A stretch of 64,000 bases of DNA from Pseudorasbora parva (GCF_024679245.1 NC_090186.1:35352946-35416945), one strand, 5' to 3'. Shown: positions 23,690 to 37,728, numbered from the stretch's first letter. The notes: generated by a model from the sequence alone, not told the origin. Numbers and translations: made by a program.

Positions 23690-24240
23690 ACTGGGTTTGT
23701 GTGTTAGCATAACCCCACTGACTCCAAAATGTCGCCTAGCCGCTCAAAAGGTCAACAATGGAGGATCCACTATTCCACTTTTGCTTCAGCTCTGTTCAGC
23801 ACCGCCAGCACCCACATCTCCCATCAGTCCACATCGTTTAAAAGATCAGGAACAGTGGGGCCATTATCGATTTTCTCTGTTATTGCTGAGTTCATGTCTA
23901 GGAGTTTGGCAGCGCTTGTTATGTGCTGGCTCCTTTGTCAACTGCATAACCCCGCTGATATTTCTCTGTGATATTGGAAGGAGGACGATGAAATTGCTCT
24001 GCCAGAGACAAAGGTCAAGGAAATTACTGCTGCAAGAAAATGTGAGATCCTGCCAAAAAGACTAAGATGAGCAGGGATGAATTGCTGTCAGGAAATGAAG
24101 AATTGAGGATTTGGCAGTAATTTCTCTGCCTTTGTTCTTCGCCCCTTCTTGGTGATCACTCCGCTTGTAAGCGCGTGTACATTTTCCCCTCATTGATTTT
24201 GCCTCAAACTGTCAGTCACTCCAGAGGTTGACAATTATCT
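23690..24240. other. Unique, balanced-composition block; candidate conserved non-coding element
   Basis: Stands out from the AT-rich repeats on both sides: no repeat motif, composition near 45-50% GC by eye, and dense factor-like words (CATTATCGATTTTC, GACAAAGGTCAAGG, TTGACAATTATC). ORFs of 122 and 80 aa on the + strand have no recognisable domain. A candidate enhancer is an inference only; conservation was not tested. Confidence 0.3.
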
Positions 24241-24870
24241 TCTTTAAAGAGCTAGTTAATTTTTTTTTTTTAAAAGGCATTTCCTTCCATTATTTTTTCA
24301 CCCCTGTTGTTAAAAAAACAAAATGTGATATTTTAAAGGGGTCCTGAACTGCAATGTTTTGTTTTGTAATGTTTCCTGTGGTGCACTTATAATGTTAGTA
24401 TGATTTCTACATCAAAAACTGTCATTATTTAGAAAAAAAAAAAAATATAGCCGTCTGAGTTGAATGCTGTTTAAAGGCGTGTGTCTGCTGTGAGATTTCG
24501 GTGTAAACGCCCACTGCTGTGATTGGCTAACATCTTTGCATATAAAATAGCTGAATATTATATGTTTACCTCTCTTGTAACTTGTCGCAATGTTAACTAA
24601 TCGTGAAAAGTGTTGATTAAAGCATTATATTGGGATGAAAGTTTTGCAGTGATGAGCATTGTAGCTGATCGCAGACATGCGGAGCGCATGAATGGAGCAA
24701 TCTCGTCATTGTAAATACATTTATGCACACTAACAAATGCTTTCATCATAACTAACATTGCAAACACAATGTAAATAAGAGATTCATCGATTTTAACAGT
24801 AGTTTTGACAAGTCCAGAATGCTCATGCTCCACCAAAAGCAAAGGGAGTATTCTTTGATCTTTTTCTAGA

Positions 24871-26212
24871 CAGGTGCTGGTCATATAACTGGAATAACAT
24901 CAAAAAGGTAATTTATTTCCCTAATTCCATTCAAAAAGTGAAACTTGTTTATTATATTCATTCATTACACACAGACTTATATATTTCAAATGTTTTCTTC
25001 TTTTAATTTTTATGATTATAACTGACAACTACAGAAAATCCCAAATTCAGTATCTCAGAAAATGTGATTACTTAAGACCAATACAAAGGATTTTAAGAAA
25101 TCTTGGCCAATTGAAAAGTATGAACATGAAAAGTATGAGCATGTACAGCACTCAGTACCTTTTGCCTGAATTACTGCAGCAATGCGGTGTGACATGGAGT
25201 CGATCAATCTGTGGCTCGGCTCAGGTGTTACGAGAGCCCAGGTTGCTCTGATAGTGGCCTTCAGCTCTTCTGCATTGTTGGGTCTGGCATCTCATCTCCC
25301 TCTTCACAATACCCCATAGATTTGCTGTGTGCAGCTGTCAAGTCCTGTTGGAAAATTAAATCTGCACCTTCACAAAGTTGGTCAGCTGCAGGAAGCATGA
25401 AGTGCTCTAAAACTTCCTGGTATAAGGCTGCGTTGACCTTGGACCTCAGAAAACACCAACAGATGACATGGCACCCCAAACCATCACTGACTGTGGAAAC
25501 TTTACACTGGACCTCAAGCAATGTGGATTGTGTGCCTCTTCTTTCTACCTCCAGACTCTGGGGCCCTGATTTCCAAAGGAAATGCAAAATTCTCTTTCAT
25601 CAGAGAACATAACTTTGAGCCACTTAGCAGTGCTTTTTGTCTTTAGCCCAGGTGAGACACTCCTGACGCTGTCTGTTGTTCAAGCTGAAACCCGTGTTTT
25701 GCATACATCTGTGCGTAGTGGTTTTTGAAGCACTGACTCCAGCTCCAGTCCACTCTGTGTGAATCTCCCCCACATTTTTAAATGGGTTGTGTTTCACAAT
25801 CCTCTCCAGGGTGCGGTTATCCCTATTGCTTGTAAACTTTTTTCTACCACATCTTTTCCTTCCCTTCGTCTCTCTATTAATATTCTTGGACACAGAGCTC
25901 TGTAAACAGCCAGTCTCTTTAACAATTACCTTTGTGTCTTGCCCTCCGTGTGCAAGGTTTCAGTGTTCATCTTTTGGACAACTGTCACGTCAGCAGTCTT
26001 CCCCATGATTGTGTGACCTACAGAACTAGACTGAGAGACTATTCAAAGGCCTTTGCAGGTGTTTTGAGTTGATTAGCTGATTAGAGTGTGGCACAAGGTG
26101 TCTTCAATATTGAACCTTTTCATAATATTCAAATTTTCTGAAATACTGAATTTGTGATTTTTCTTAGTTGTCAGTTACAATCATCAAAATTAAAAGAAAT
26201 AAGCATTGCTTG
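24871..26212 (-). mobile_element. Tc1-like transposon, decayed, nested in family E
   Basis: Starts CAGGTGCTGGTCATATAAC and has a long terminal repeat. The inner parts TGATTATAACTGACAAC and TCAGTATCTCAGAAAATGTG are mirrored at 26,120-26,190. The right outer ~150 bp of terminal repeat is deleted. The transposase remnant is on the minus strand. Confidence 0.82.
25085..26006 (-). pseudogene. Tc1-like transposase remnant (minus strand)
   Basis: From the ATG at 26,006 down. Readable pieces: RKRCGRKKFTSNRDNRTLER then NPFKNVGEIHTEW and STTTHRCMQ-like helix-turn-helix; LNNRQRQECLTWAKDK; LEVERRGTQST with VQCKVSTVSDGLG; a catalytic FQQDLTAAHSK block; and a terminal AVIQAKGTE. Frames change several times and the NP-x-NLW block is not readable. 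Inactive. Confidence 0.85.
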
Positions 26213-26318
26213 GTTACAATACAAGCTGTTTTTGGACTAACAAAGAAGTTGTCATTCTTATAGTATTATGACCTATAAGAGCAAAGAAACTTGAGTTTTC
26301 AGTTCATGACCTCTTTAA

Positions 26319-27341
26319 AGAATGGATATTTTTTTAATTCAAGCGCAAAAGAGAACGTGATACTGGCACACGTCCTTCTGCACGACAGGACATTCACAGA
26401 CCATATGTTCTTTTGTCGCTCTTGAATGGTTTCAAATGCATTTGCATGAATAAGATCATGATCATAATGTAACACTACGCAAAGGATGCCAGATAAAAAT
26501 GGATGCGGCGTTAATAGATTGGGTGCAAGTATGACATCAATTTGTAGGCCAAAACATGGAAACAAGTTAGCACTTCCAGCTCCATGGTCCTGAAGTCAGT
26601 AGTTTTATTGAATGGGATTATGGTTAAATGGCTAAAATAAGGTCTTTGTTGAACACAAGCTCAAGCGTGATGTTTAATCTCCACAATGTATCACTTGTTA
26701 GCAACTGCCTTTTGAGGTAATAGGCCTACTTGTGTATTGTCGTAGAATAAAATGTGACTGTTTAGAATGTGACTTGCTAACAAGTGGCTAAATGGGACCA
26801 CAGAGTCTGTCGGAGAGATTAAACATCACGCTGAACAGGTAACCTTAGTCCACTTTTACAGCTTTCTTAACTATGCTTCATCATCCAGACCATCCTGAAA
26901 ACATGCATTGAGCATTTGATCGCTCCAGCTCACCAGGTGGGACAACTAAAACATCCTCCACACGTCTCCAAAAGTTGTCCATCTTGTTGGCGATCTAGTA
27001 GTCTCAGAGTCGTCTCCAAATGTATTTTTTTGTCATCTAGTCATGGTTGGTAACACAGGAACAGGCTGAAGACTGAACAGAAACACAACCTTACATAAGT
27101 GACTAAACAAAGACAGGTTGAACATGAGGAACTTAAATAGCAGAATGAAACAAACTAATTAACTAGACACAGCTGAACTAAATTAACTCATAATGACGGT
27201 GACCATGGAAACAAGCGGTGGTGGGAAACTGAAGAACAAATCATACACAAGCAAAGCAGACTGAACATGTGACAATTGCGTTAAGTATTGTTAACGCATT
27301 CAACCAAAAAAAATAGTGAAACGCATCCATTAACGCATTAA
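26319..27341. other. Intergenic with retroelement-like tail sequence
   Basis: 26,990-27,290 (AGGAACAGGCTGAAGACTG, ACAAACTAATTAACTAGACA, GGAAACAAGCGGTGGTGGG) resembles the A-rich ends of a repeat that also seems to flank 60.4-61.9 kb. No ORF. The remainder shows nothing. Confidence 0.35.
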
Positions 27342-27411
27342 CACAGTGCACATATTAACACTTAGTGCACATATTAACACTTAGTGCACATATTAACACT
27401 TAGTGCACATA
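27342..27411 (+). repeat. Minisatellite, ~19-bp unit, about 3.5 copies
   Basis: TTAGTGCACATATTAACAC repeats head to tail; the first unit has CAGTGC instead of TAGTGC. The preceding 27,280-27,340 has related AACGCATTAAC words. Confidence 0.9.
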
Positions 27412-27746
27412 TAGACTACTTCCTCATACATGCATACATACAGTATATTAATGTTAATTTTCATTGTGGGGTGAATTATCCCTTTTAAATTGTTATTCTG
27501 TAAGGTTCTATTTCGTGATTTAACAAAATTAGAGATGATAAAGTGTGTTCTGCAATGCATTTAGCCTTATAAATAACAGTGAGAATGAAAAAGATGCATT
27601 TTACTGATTTGCACCAGCTTCTTTTTCTGTAGCAGCCCAAATTTAATTAGTTAACCCCAAACTCTAGGGGAAAAAAAACCCCTCTTCATTCCCCATCAGT
27701 GCTCCTTCTAGAGTGAAATTAATACTGTCTTGATTCACCCTTGCAT

Positions 27747-27750
<4 letters not shown>

Positions 27751-27840
<90 letters not shown>
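27751..27840 (+). repeat. (CT)n microsatellite
   Basis: Forty-five CT units. The long Arg-Glu ORFs on the minus strand are its translation. 27,412-27,750 and 27,841-28,439 show no recognisable gene. Confidence 0.97.
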
Positions 27841-27842
<2 letters not shown>

Positions 27843-28439
27843 CCCCATTTTCCCTCTTTTGCAGCTCTCACCACCAAATTTGACTTTGCTTGATGTCTGA
27901 GCCACAGTGAATCTTCCATGCTTGAAGCTTTTCCCCTTGCATGGCTGGCTATACATGTATCTTGCGCTTTTGACATCAGGTAATCTTGTTTTGCGGCAGA
28001 CACGCTGTGTTGTGACATTTTATTGCGCAGACATGGTATTTCAGATGTGCAGCTGAGCGTAAGCCTTTTCTCTCTCGCTCTGTGTTTTCATCGCTCTGCC
28101 TCTCGGTCAGCCATCGATCTCCATTTGGCTGCTGTGGTTTAGTAATTACACAGCAAGCACAGGGGCACTAAATGAGTTGATTGCGCTTTGATGCCTCCTG
28201 GGTCCCTCCGACTAATGCGGTTTTCATGCGCCCTGATGTTTAACTGCTTAGAAACCAAGTCAAACAATGAAATCATTTCATAATTGCATTATATGATAAG
28301 TTAATTTATCATCCACCTCCACATTGCTCAGTCAAGGCCATCTAATAGAACACAAATACAAATGGTCCTGATGAAAAACTAGTTAGTTTATCAAGTTTTA
28401 AATATGGATATTTTTTCTTACACAAACGCACCACTTTGC

Positions 28440-28636
28440 TACAGAAGGCTGTTATTAGCCCCCTAGAGTTGTATGGATTACCTTTATGATGAATGGATGC
28501 ACATTTTTGGACTTGCCTGGATATTTTTTTAATAACTCACATTACGTTAGTCTGAAAGAAGTCATACACACCTAGGATGGCTTGAGGGTGGGTAAATCAT
28601 GGGATATTTTTCCTTTTTGGGTGAACTATCCCTTTA
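28440..28636 (+). mobile_element. Partial short element, family K (right half)
   Basis: CCCCCTAGAGTTGTATGGAT, GAATGGATGCAC and TTTTTGGGTGAACTATCCC then TTTAA match the right half of the complete element at 49,458-49,792. The left half is absent. Confidence 0.65.
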
Positions 28637-29059
28637 AATATCTAGCAGAATCCTCTGCCAACTGGTTGAATGAAGAAAAAAAATGTAGTATTAAAAAAGT
28701 GGACAATTCCGACAAAAGAGACTCCAGTCCAGAATAAGCCGTCCAAGAATGTTCTGTAACAGGAACCGTTGGTTCATAATACCGCCAGTAGACAATACAA
28801 GCATCTACAGTATGAGCCTCTGTATATGCTTGCCAGAAAACAAGACACTGACCTGACAGACATGAAAGCTTTTTTCTTCTTTGGTCTTTAGAACAAACAT
28901 GCGCGACATGTTCAAGCACCTACAGATCACAGCTCATGTGTCAAACTACACGTCCACCTTTTGTTCTGTGTGGTACATCTCACAGGACCTCATGAGCAGG
29001 AGCTGTCAAGGGAAAAAAATAGAAGAATATAGATAAAAAATGGCAGTTATATAATATCT
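28637..29059. other. Intergenic, nothing recognised
   Basis: No exon or transposon end. A 97-aa minus-strand ORF overlaps here without a domain. Confidence 0.4.
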
Positions 29060-30577
29060 CTCTATTTAAGTATTTGAACACCCTGCTATTTTGTAAGTTC
29101 TCCCACTTAGAAATCATGGAGGGGTCTGAAATTGTCACCGTAGGTGCATGTCCACTGTGAGAGACATAATCTAAAAAAAATAATAATAATAACCCAGAAA
29201 TCCCAAATCACATTTTTAACTTTTTTTTACAGCTGCAAATAAGTATTTGAACACCTGTCTATCAGCTAGAATTCTGAAACTCAAAGGCCTGTTAGTCTGC
29301 CTTTAAAATGTCCAGCTCCACTCCATTTATTATCAATGTTAATATTTGGTACAGTAGCCTTTGTTTGCAATTACAGAGGTCAAGCGTTTCCTGTTTTTCC
29401 AGTTTTTCACCAGGTTTGCACACACTGCAGAAGGGATTTTGGCCCACTCCTCCACACAGATCTTCTCTAGATCAGTCAGGTTTCTGGCCTCTCGCTGAGA
29501 AACACGGAGTTTGAGCTCCCTCCAAAGAATCTCTATTGGGTTTAGGTCTGGAGACTAGCTAGGCCATGCCAGAACCTTGATATGCTTCTTACAGAGCCAC
29601 TCCTTGGTTATCCTGGGTGTTTGCTTCGGGTCATTGTCATGTTGGAAGACCCAGCCTCGAACCATCTTCAATGCTCTAACTGAGGGAAGGAGGTTGTTTC
29701 CCCAAATCTCACAATACATGGTCCCGGTCATCCTCTCCTTAATACAGTGCAGTGCACCCCAAAGCATGATGCTACCACCCCCATGCTTCACAGTAGGGAT
29801 GGTGTTCTTGGGATGGTACTTATTCTTCTTCCTCCAAACACATTTAGTGGTTTTTGTTCTATAGAAAAAGTTATATTTTGGTCTCATCTGACCACATGAC
29901 TTTCTCCCATGACTCCTCTGGATCATCCAAATGGTCATTGGCAAACTTAAGACGGGCCTGGACATGTGCTGGTTTAAGCAGGGGAACCTTCCGTGCACTG
30001 GATGATTTCAAACCATGAAATCTTAGTGTGTTACCAACAGGAACCTTGGAAACGGTGGTCCCAGCTCTTTTCAGGTTATTGACCAGCTCCTCCCGTGTAG
30101 TTATGGGCTGATTTTTCACCTTTCTTAGAATCATTGAGACCCCACGAGGTGAGATCTTGCATGGAGCCCCAGTCCGAGGGAGATTGACAGTCATGTTTAG
30201 CTTCTTCCATTTCCTAATGATGCTCCAACAGTGGACCTTTTTTCACCAAGCTGCTTGGAAATTTCCCGTAGCCCTTTCCAGCCTTGGGGAAGGTGTACAA
30301 TTTTGTCTCTAGTGTCTTTGGACAGGTCTTTGGTCTTGGCCATGTTAGTAGTTAGATTCTTACTGATTGTATGGGGTGGACAGGAGTCTTCATGCAGCTA
30401 ACGACCTCAAACATCTAATTTAGGATAATAAATGGAGTGGAGGTTGACATTTTAAAGGCAGACTAACAGGTCTTTGAGGGTCAGAATTATAGCTGATAGA
30501 CGGGTGTTCAAATACTTATTTGCAGCTGTCTCATAAAAATAAATAGTCAAAAAATAATATATTGTGATTTCTGGATT
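29060..30577 (-). mobile_element. Tc1-like transposon, decayed, copy B
   Basis: Same family as 22,096-23,270, opposite orientation. The left side keeps more of the terminal repeat (TATTTGAACACCCTGC, AGTTCTCCCACTTAG, ACTGTGAGAGACATAATC). The right side stops at TTGTGATTTCTGGATTTATA where a (TA)n tract begins, so its outer terminal repeat is lost. Confidence 0.88.
29339..30343 (-). pseudogene. Tc1-like transposase remnant (copy B)
   Basis: The ATG complement is at 30,343 and a stop at 29,339-29,341. It is longer than copy [79 protein letters not shown] and the final [16 protein letters not shown] end. At least three frame changes and one stop occur, and the [11 protein letters not shown] block is damaged. 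The two catalytic Asp contexts (WSD, QHDND) persist. Confidence 0.88.
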
Positions 30578-32124
<1,547 letters not shown>

Positions 32125-32610
32125 ATGGACGTAGTGTCCGTGACTTCCCCCATATGATTCCGATAAGCCGTTCTGAAGAGTAAAGTATGGGCGAGCTGGG
32201 CATTGCCATCTTGTGAGCACGTCATCGTAAGTCACTCCCGGGTAATAGCAAATAGGCAAAAAGGCGGGATGTGGGCGGAGCTTAGGTGACGCAATGACTA
32301 TGGACGGCGAATAAATGGCTATCCACCAGTAACCACGCCCTTAATTATGCAAAACTTTAAGGCTTTATGTAACGTAAACGAATGAGTTATAAAAAATGTC
32401 TCCCCCCTCACAGTTATCATGAAGGTCAAAATTAGCCGTATAGGCAAAACCACAATTTGTACCAGACTGTAAACATTTTTTTTTCTGCTCTAAATTTGGG
32501 CATTTTAACATGGGGCTCAATAAGTTTTTGCTCCCTTCTGGAGCCTGTCCCTAGTGGCCAGGTTACATTACTTCCGTATTGGCTTCAAGAGAGATCGCGG
32601 GAGGTTGCTG
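32125..32610 (+). repeat. Interspersed repeat, family G, copy 1
   Basis: Shares with 63,505-63,940 in inverted orientation many blocks: GACGTAGTGTCCGTGAC / its complement, GGGCGAGCTGGGC, CACTCCCGGGTAATAG, CTCCCTTCTGGAGCCTGTCC, TACTTCCGTATTGGCTTC. Ends were not defined and no ORF is shared. Confidence 0.75.
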
Positions 32611-33015
32611 CTTGGGGTAAATGAGGGTAACTATAGAAACGGGAACAGAAAAATACACTTCAAAATAAAAGTCCATATGGAAAAACAGAGAAACACAAAG
32701 CTTAAAGAACACAATTCATAATTATATGAAACAACACATTAATAAAACTACCACGGGAGTATATAATAACTTATTTAATTATAATAATTGATTGTAGTAA
32801 ATATGATATTATTAAAAATGTATGTGTTTGGAAAAAATATATATTATAATTGTATTTATCACATTAAATGCATTCAGATGACCTCATAATCTTTCTTAAA
32901 AATCTGATTATTTCTATCAGGAAACCTGAACCACAAACAGGTGGAAAGGAGATTCTTTTAAATGCGCCTCGATGGCAAAATTATGATAATTATGAAGTTG
33001 CCAAAAATGTCAAAA

Positions 33016-33099
33016 AAGAAAAAGAGAAGAAGAAGAAGAAGAAGAAGAAGAAGAAGAAGAAGAAGAAGAAGAAGAAGAAGAAGAAGAAGAAGAAGAAGA
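33016..33099 (+). repeat. (AAG)n microsatellite
   Basis: About 28 AAG units; a poly-Lys ORF over it is an artefact. Flanking 32,611-33,015 and 33,100-33,766 are AT-rich with nothing recognised. Confidence 0.95.
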
Positions 33100-33766
33100 T
33101 TATCATCATAGATGTACATTCACAATGTGAATAAAAATAAATATAGTGCTTCATTATTCCAGAGATTATGATAATTTATGCAACATATGTTGGGGGAATG
33201 AGAGCACTAGCCTATGACACTAATTGCAGCATGTTAGTTTTTGCTTAAAAAAATGGTATAAAAGATACTTTTATTAACTTTTTATAATCAGTATATGGAA
33301 ATCAAACCATGACATTGTTAACAGAGTAAGACTGTATGTACAGTATGAATGCATATAATGCAATATATATTGGAAGATAGGCTACAATAAATAGACGGTA
33401 CAAAACATACATACATATAAGAAAAAGGAAAGTCCTGTAGTGTTACTGAATTTTGTTGAAAAATGCTATTTAAGCTCCTTCCTACCAATACACTTATAGT
33501 GGCAGCAAGTGCGTGCTGAAGATTGCTTCTTATACACACACTGTAGGCATCCACGGAATAGAACAAGGTACTGAAGGTTACATGAGGCATTTGCTGTTTT
33601 AGTTTCCAATTTTAATGAGCTATTTAACTCCCACCAATATATCAGAAATTAGTCTAACTGTGCATGTGCATTTGTGTCTGAGTAATGTGTTACTGAAAGT
33701 TCCAAAAAGAAAAAGTACACTTTAAATATCCCCGGATGATGCACATAATTAGTCATTAAAGTTAAG

Positions 33767-34450
33767 TTTACATTACGGCTGCACTAATATGCATTAATTC
33801 AGGCTAAACTAATGCACAGATAATCATGAGTTAATGTATGACTCATGAAGAACTAAACCATTTATTAATGATTACCACATCAACAACTAATGAAGATTCT
33901 ACATGATTAAAAGATTAACTAATCATTCAATTGTTATTAGTTAAATGTGTAATAATGTATTAATTCCCTAATAACATATTATATTAACTAATAATGTTAA
34001 TTAACATGTTAATTACCACAACGGGTCAAAGCCATGCATTTCAACTTTCAGTTATCTGATTTAATTAATTATTAGCTAATGATTTACAAAGGTATCATTA
34101 TGTTATGACTTTATTTGTTGAGGCACATGACTATTATCTAATTGATTAAGTAATATGTAATTGTGGTTAGGGTTTTGAATTAATATTGAATTAGTAATAG
34201 TCATGTGCCTCAACAAATAAAGTCACATAATGATACCTTTTGTAAACCATGGCTTTGACCCGTTGAGGTAAATAACACGTTGATTTACATTATTAGTTAA
34301 TATAATTAGGGAATTAATACATTATGACACATTTAACTAATAGCAATTGAAAAATCTATTAGTCATGTAGAATCTTCATTAGTTGCTAATGCAGTAATCA
34401 TTAATAAATGGTTTAGTTCTTCATGAGTCATACATTAACTCGTAATGTAA
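33767..34450. mobile_element. Large foldback palindrome
   Basis: Two arms mirror each other around about 34,165. Left outer AGTTAATGTATGACTCATGA and GAACTAAACCATTTATTAAT reappear inverted near 34,395-34,440; left inner CTTTATTTGTTGAGGCACAT reappears inverted near 34,200-34,220. Left arm is about 60 bp longer because of extra sequence near 34,040-34,090. No coding sequence. It is probably a foldback DNA element. Confidence 0.85.
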
Positions 34451-34463
34451 AGTTTTACCAAAA

Positions 34464-35245
34464 TTAAAGGTCCACTGAAATCCAAATTTAAGTTTTTTAG
34501 CTTTTAGTATGACTGTGTTAGCCTTAAAGTTATGAATAAGCTGGTATGTTCCAAAACTATGACAAAATTTGCATTTAGGAGATATAAGCATTCAAAATGT
34601 ACAGTCTCCCACTTCAGTTAAAACGAATCTCAGATTTTGGTGACATCATCGCAGACTTCACTTTCTCGTCAAATCTTCTGTCCAATCAAAATGCTCTATA
34701 GAATCAAAGCCCGCCCCCTTACACTGCAGAAGCTGCGGCTGAAATCGGTCAGTTATTAACACACATTTACTAATTTCTACATGGTGAAAGGCACATAGCA
34801 CACTATATATGCGATAGGAAACCATTCAGTGTAAATATGCTTTCATTTGAGGTGAATAAAGTCTGTTTTCACGTTAGTTTCACGCACCACAGCGGCGCGC
34901 ACACACCAACGGCTCTGGTCTAAATCTAGACAGTCACAGGAGAGCGCAGCGCGGATCATATGCGCGAGTCCACGCTGACAACAAACATATCAACCCATTT
35001 GAATTCTGCACAGAATGCTGCATTTCAAAGCGATATGGAGGAGATTATGATGATAAACAGTGTTAGAGAAAACTGGCTTTACCAAAGAGAAAGGTAGGCT
35101 CTTGCGCTCTCTAGTCAAACTGTAACGAAACGCTATTGGCTCTTTCAAAAAAGGGGAGGAGCTGCTAACAGCGCCGTTTCAGGGGAAATCACGTCAACAC
35201 ATTGAATAATGAGGCGCGTTTCAAGGCACTTCAGTGGGCCTTTAA
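34464..35245 (+). mobile_element. TTAA-bounded short DNA element, family B, copy 2 (full length)
   Basis: TTAAAGGTCCACTGAAATC at the left and CACTTCAGTGGGCCTTTAA at the right, with TTAA on both borders, 782 bp. Same orientation as 13,367-14,117. It follows 14 bp after the foldback palindrome. Confidence 0.88.
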
Positions 35246-36790
35246 GTGTGGAATGTTGGACACTTCAGCGCAGCTTTTATTATGTACCTTAGGGACTCCT
35301 ATCATACTCCAGTGTTGCATGACAAAATAACCTCATGAAATGTACACTACATGGTTGAGTACTTAGTGTATATTATTAGTGCGTCATTTGGGACACAACT
35401 AAAGTCCTTTTCTTGGATATTGAACATCTCTTCTGCTGTCTATTTGAATGACGTTGGCTTTATTTTTCCTTGCCAAAAATAAAAATAAATAATCTCTTTT
35501 CAACATATGTCTGGTGACAAATTTCCTCTGTTTTGCACCTTTTGGCAGGTGATTCATGACTGCCTGCGTGCAACTGGATTTTAATTAAAAACTGCCTCAA
35601 CTCAACTGACAGTGTGGAGCTGTTGTTTTTGAGAATATGAGCGTACACAACACCTAAAACATGTTGACAGCTGCTTGCTGAGGACTAGAACATTAATAAG
35701 GTTGTCTAGCTGTCTTGGCCACCATCCCAACATTGAAGGTCCAAAGCTTTCCCACAAAACAGCATATCTCTACCTGAGTTCTCCAGCAACTGTGAACACA
35801 TTCAAAAACAGTGCACCTTAAATTGGACGGAGAGTATATTTGAAGAGTAGGCCTTGGGTGCTGTTTGATGGGTGTAAGTCTTGACAGTAACCATTACTAC
35901 ACGGCGAGGTGCAAGGGAACATTCCTGTTGTGTCGGTACATACTTTCTGTCGGCTTCAAACTGCTGCTGGATATAGATCAAGGCAAGGAGAGGGCTGGGA
36001 AGGTGAGGTTAACTGAAACCGGAAATTGAAAGGCAATTTTATTCCTGGTTTGAAGAACAAAGCTAATAAACGGATAGCTTTTCTTCTCTATTGTGACGTA
36101 TATCCAAGTGAAACGCGCCAGTAAACACGCCATCAGAGAAGAGATGAGATATTGTTGCAAGAGGGAGGGGAAGTTATTTGTATTAAAGATTAAGAGGGGA
36201 CATGACTACAATATTCCATACAAAACAAGAATTGTTGATTCCATGGTAATTTTAATAATCAAACCCTGTTCTCATCTTTGCCTGTTTAATGGATGTGTAA
36301 AAAGTGTGTAAAAAACATCCACATTTTAAAGAAGACATGAAGAAAGCAAAAAGACTAATTGTTTTTCTTTGTTGCTATCTTTATCATCTTTAAGGCTAGG
36401 GTCATTTTTCTTGTTTTCTGTTGTGTGTGAAAACTAAAAAATGGGCTAAAGTGACATCCAGTTGGCAAAGTAAGCTGTGAAAAGCTGAAATGCTTCAGTT
36501 GAGTGCTTCAGAGGGGTTTGAAGACATTATGTTTCCACCCACTCTAATTGTGCTGCACTCACAAGCTGTCTGGCTATTAGGCTTATTACGCTGCTATCTG
36601 GAATACTGGAATCTGATTGGTCAGTTGCGCCAACGGAATTATATTTTGCAGTACTCATTGTCGCCCACGGAACGTGGAACACAGACCTAAGCTTTTTAAA
36701 AAAGAAAACACTTCAAGCACTACAAAAAATGTAAGTGTAAAAATTTTATAGAAGTTTAAGTTTACTGTTAAACAAATGTATTGTACTAAA
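35246..36790. other. Intergenic, no gene recognised
   Basis: Mostly unique-looking AT-rich DNA. 36,580-36,650 has a TCTGATTGGTCAGTTGCGCC patch similar to one at 58,240 and is probably repeat-derived. No exon seen. Confidence 0.4.
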
Positions 36791-37402
36791 TAGGGCTGTA
36801 ACGATACACCAAACCCACGATTCGGTTCGTATCACGATTTTTGACCCACGGTACGATACAAACCTCGATATGGGGGGACAAAACAGTTTTATTCTGTACA
36901 GTATTCTGTACCCTATTTTGCCATCAATACCATATATCTGTATGGTCAATAGGCTACTGCCGACGTTTTCTTTGCGGTACCAATAGGCAATATATATTTA
37001 ACATGAAGTATAGGGCCTCCTGTACATCAATACCAACAGAAGCGCCGCGTCAGACACGCTTCTGGTGTGCAAAGAAAGAGAAAACGCCACGCAGCCGCCC
37101 CGCAGATGACACGCAACTGAAACACCACGCTCACACCACGTTGCCAGCCGGTTGGGGAAGCTTCTTGAAACACTTATGGCAAATTTTGTGGGTCTTGTCA
37201 ACTACACGATTGCCATCCTTGTTCTCCACTGGGTAGCTGAAATGTTGCCATACTGCTGACTTAAAAGTTGGACCTGGACAGGAAGGATAATTCTGGGAGT
37301 TGGAAGGGGTGTGTCGCGATTCTGCCTCCTCACATCGCGATACAGGTTCGTGGACCTGCGTATTGCGATTTCGATTTCATATCGCATATCGTTACAGCCC
37401 TA
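36791..37402. mobile_element. hAT-like non-autonomous element with perfect 8-bp target duplication
   Basis: Ends TAGGGCTGTAACGATA and TATCGTTACAGCCCTA are perfect 16-bp inverted repeats. GTACTAAA flanks both sides (36,783-36,790 and 37,403-37,410), the 8-bp duplication expected for hAT. 612 bp, no transposase; the 131-aa ORF inside lacks any domain I know. Confidence 0.95.
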
Positions 37403-37726
37403 GTACTAAACATTTTTTTTATTTTATACAAAATATATATTAAATATATAAAATCTATATGTCTAATTAAGATATGTTCCAAATTTGAAATTGATATCAC
37501 AAAAATCAAAGTTAGTATGAGATTGTTCAGGCGCTATACCAAAAATAGCCACCGGGTGACACCCACATTCCATTGATTCCATTTTTTTACGCAATCTCCA
37601 ATAACAAATTAATAAAATTTTGTCACAATATAACTTTTATCACAAAACAGTCGCCAAAAATGGACCGTTCTGACAATGTGTTCTGACAAGGTTAGAAAAT
37701 GTTGTGCTTATAAAATATATATAGGG

Positions 37727-37728
<2 letters not shown>

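Larger units (their letters stand above)
24333..26318. mobile_element. TTAA-bounded element, family E, split by a Tc1-like insertion
   Basis: Ends TTAAAGGGGTCCTGAACTG and CAGTTCATGACCTCTTTAA are imperfect inverted repeats with TTAA at both borders. Of its 1986 bp, about 24,871-26,212 is a separate Tc1-like transposon, leaving roughly 640 bp of original element. Confidence 0.75.

Noticed and set aside
27342..27411. CRISPR-like direct repeats
   Set aside because: Units are contiguous with no spacers and this is vertebrate DNA; a simple minisatellite.
27735..28018. Arg-Glu repeat ORFs
   Set aside because: Translation of the (CT)n tract on the minus strand.
32868..33134. Poly-lysine ORF
   Set aside because: Comes from the (AAG)n microsatellite.
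36841..37236. 131-codon ORF as a gene
   Set aside because: Lies wholly within a non-autonomous hAT-like element bounded by a perfect target duplication and has no recognised domain.
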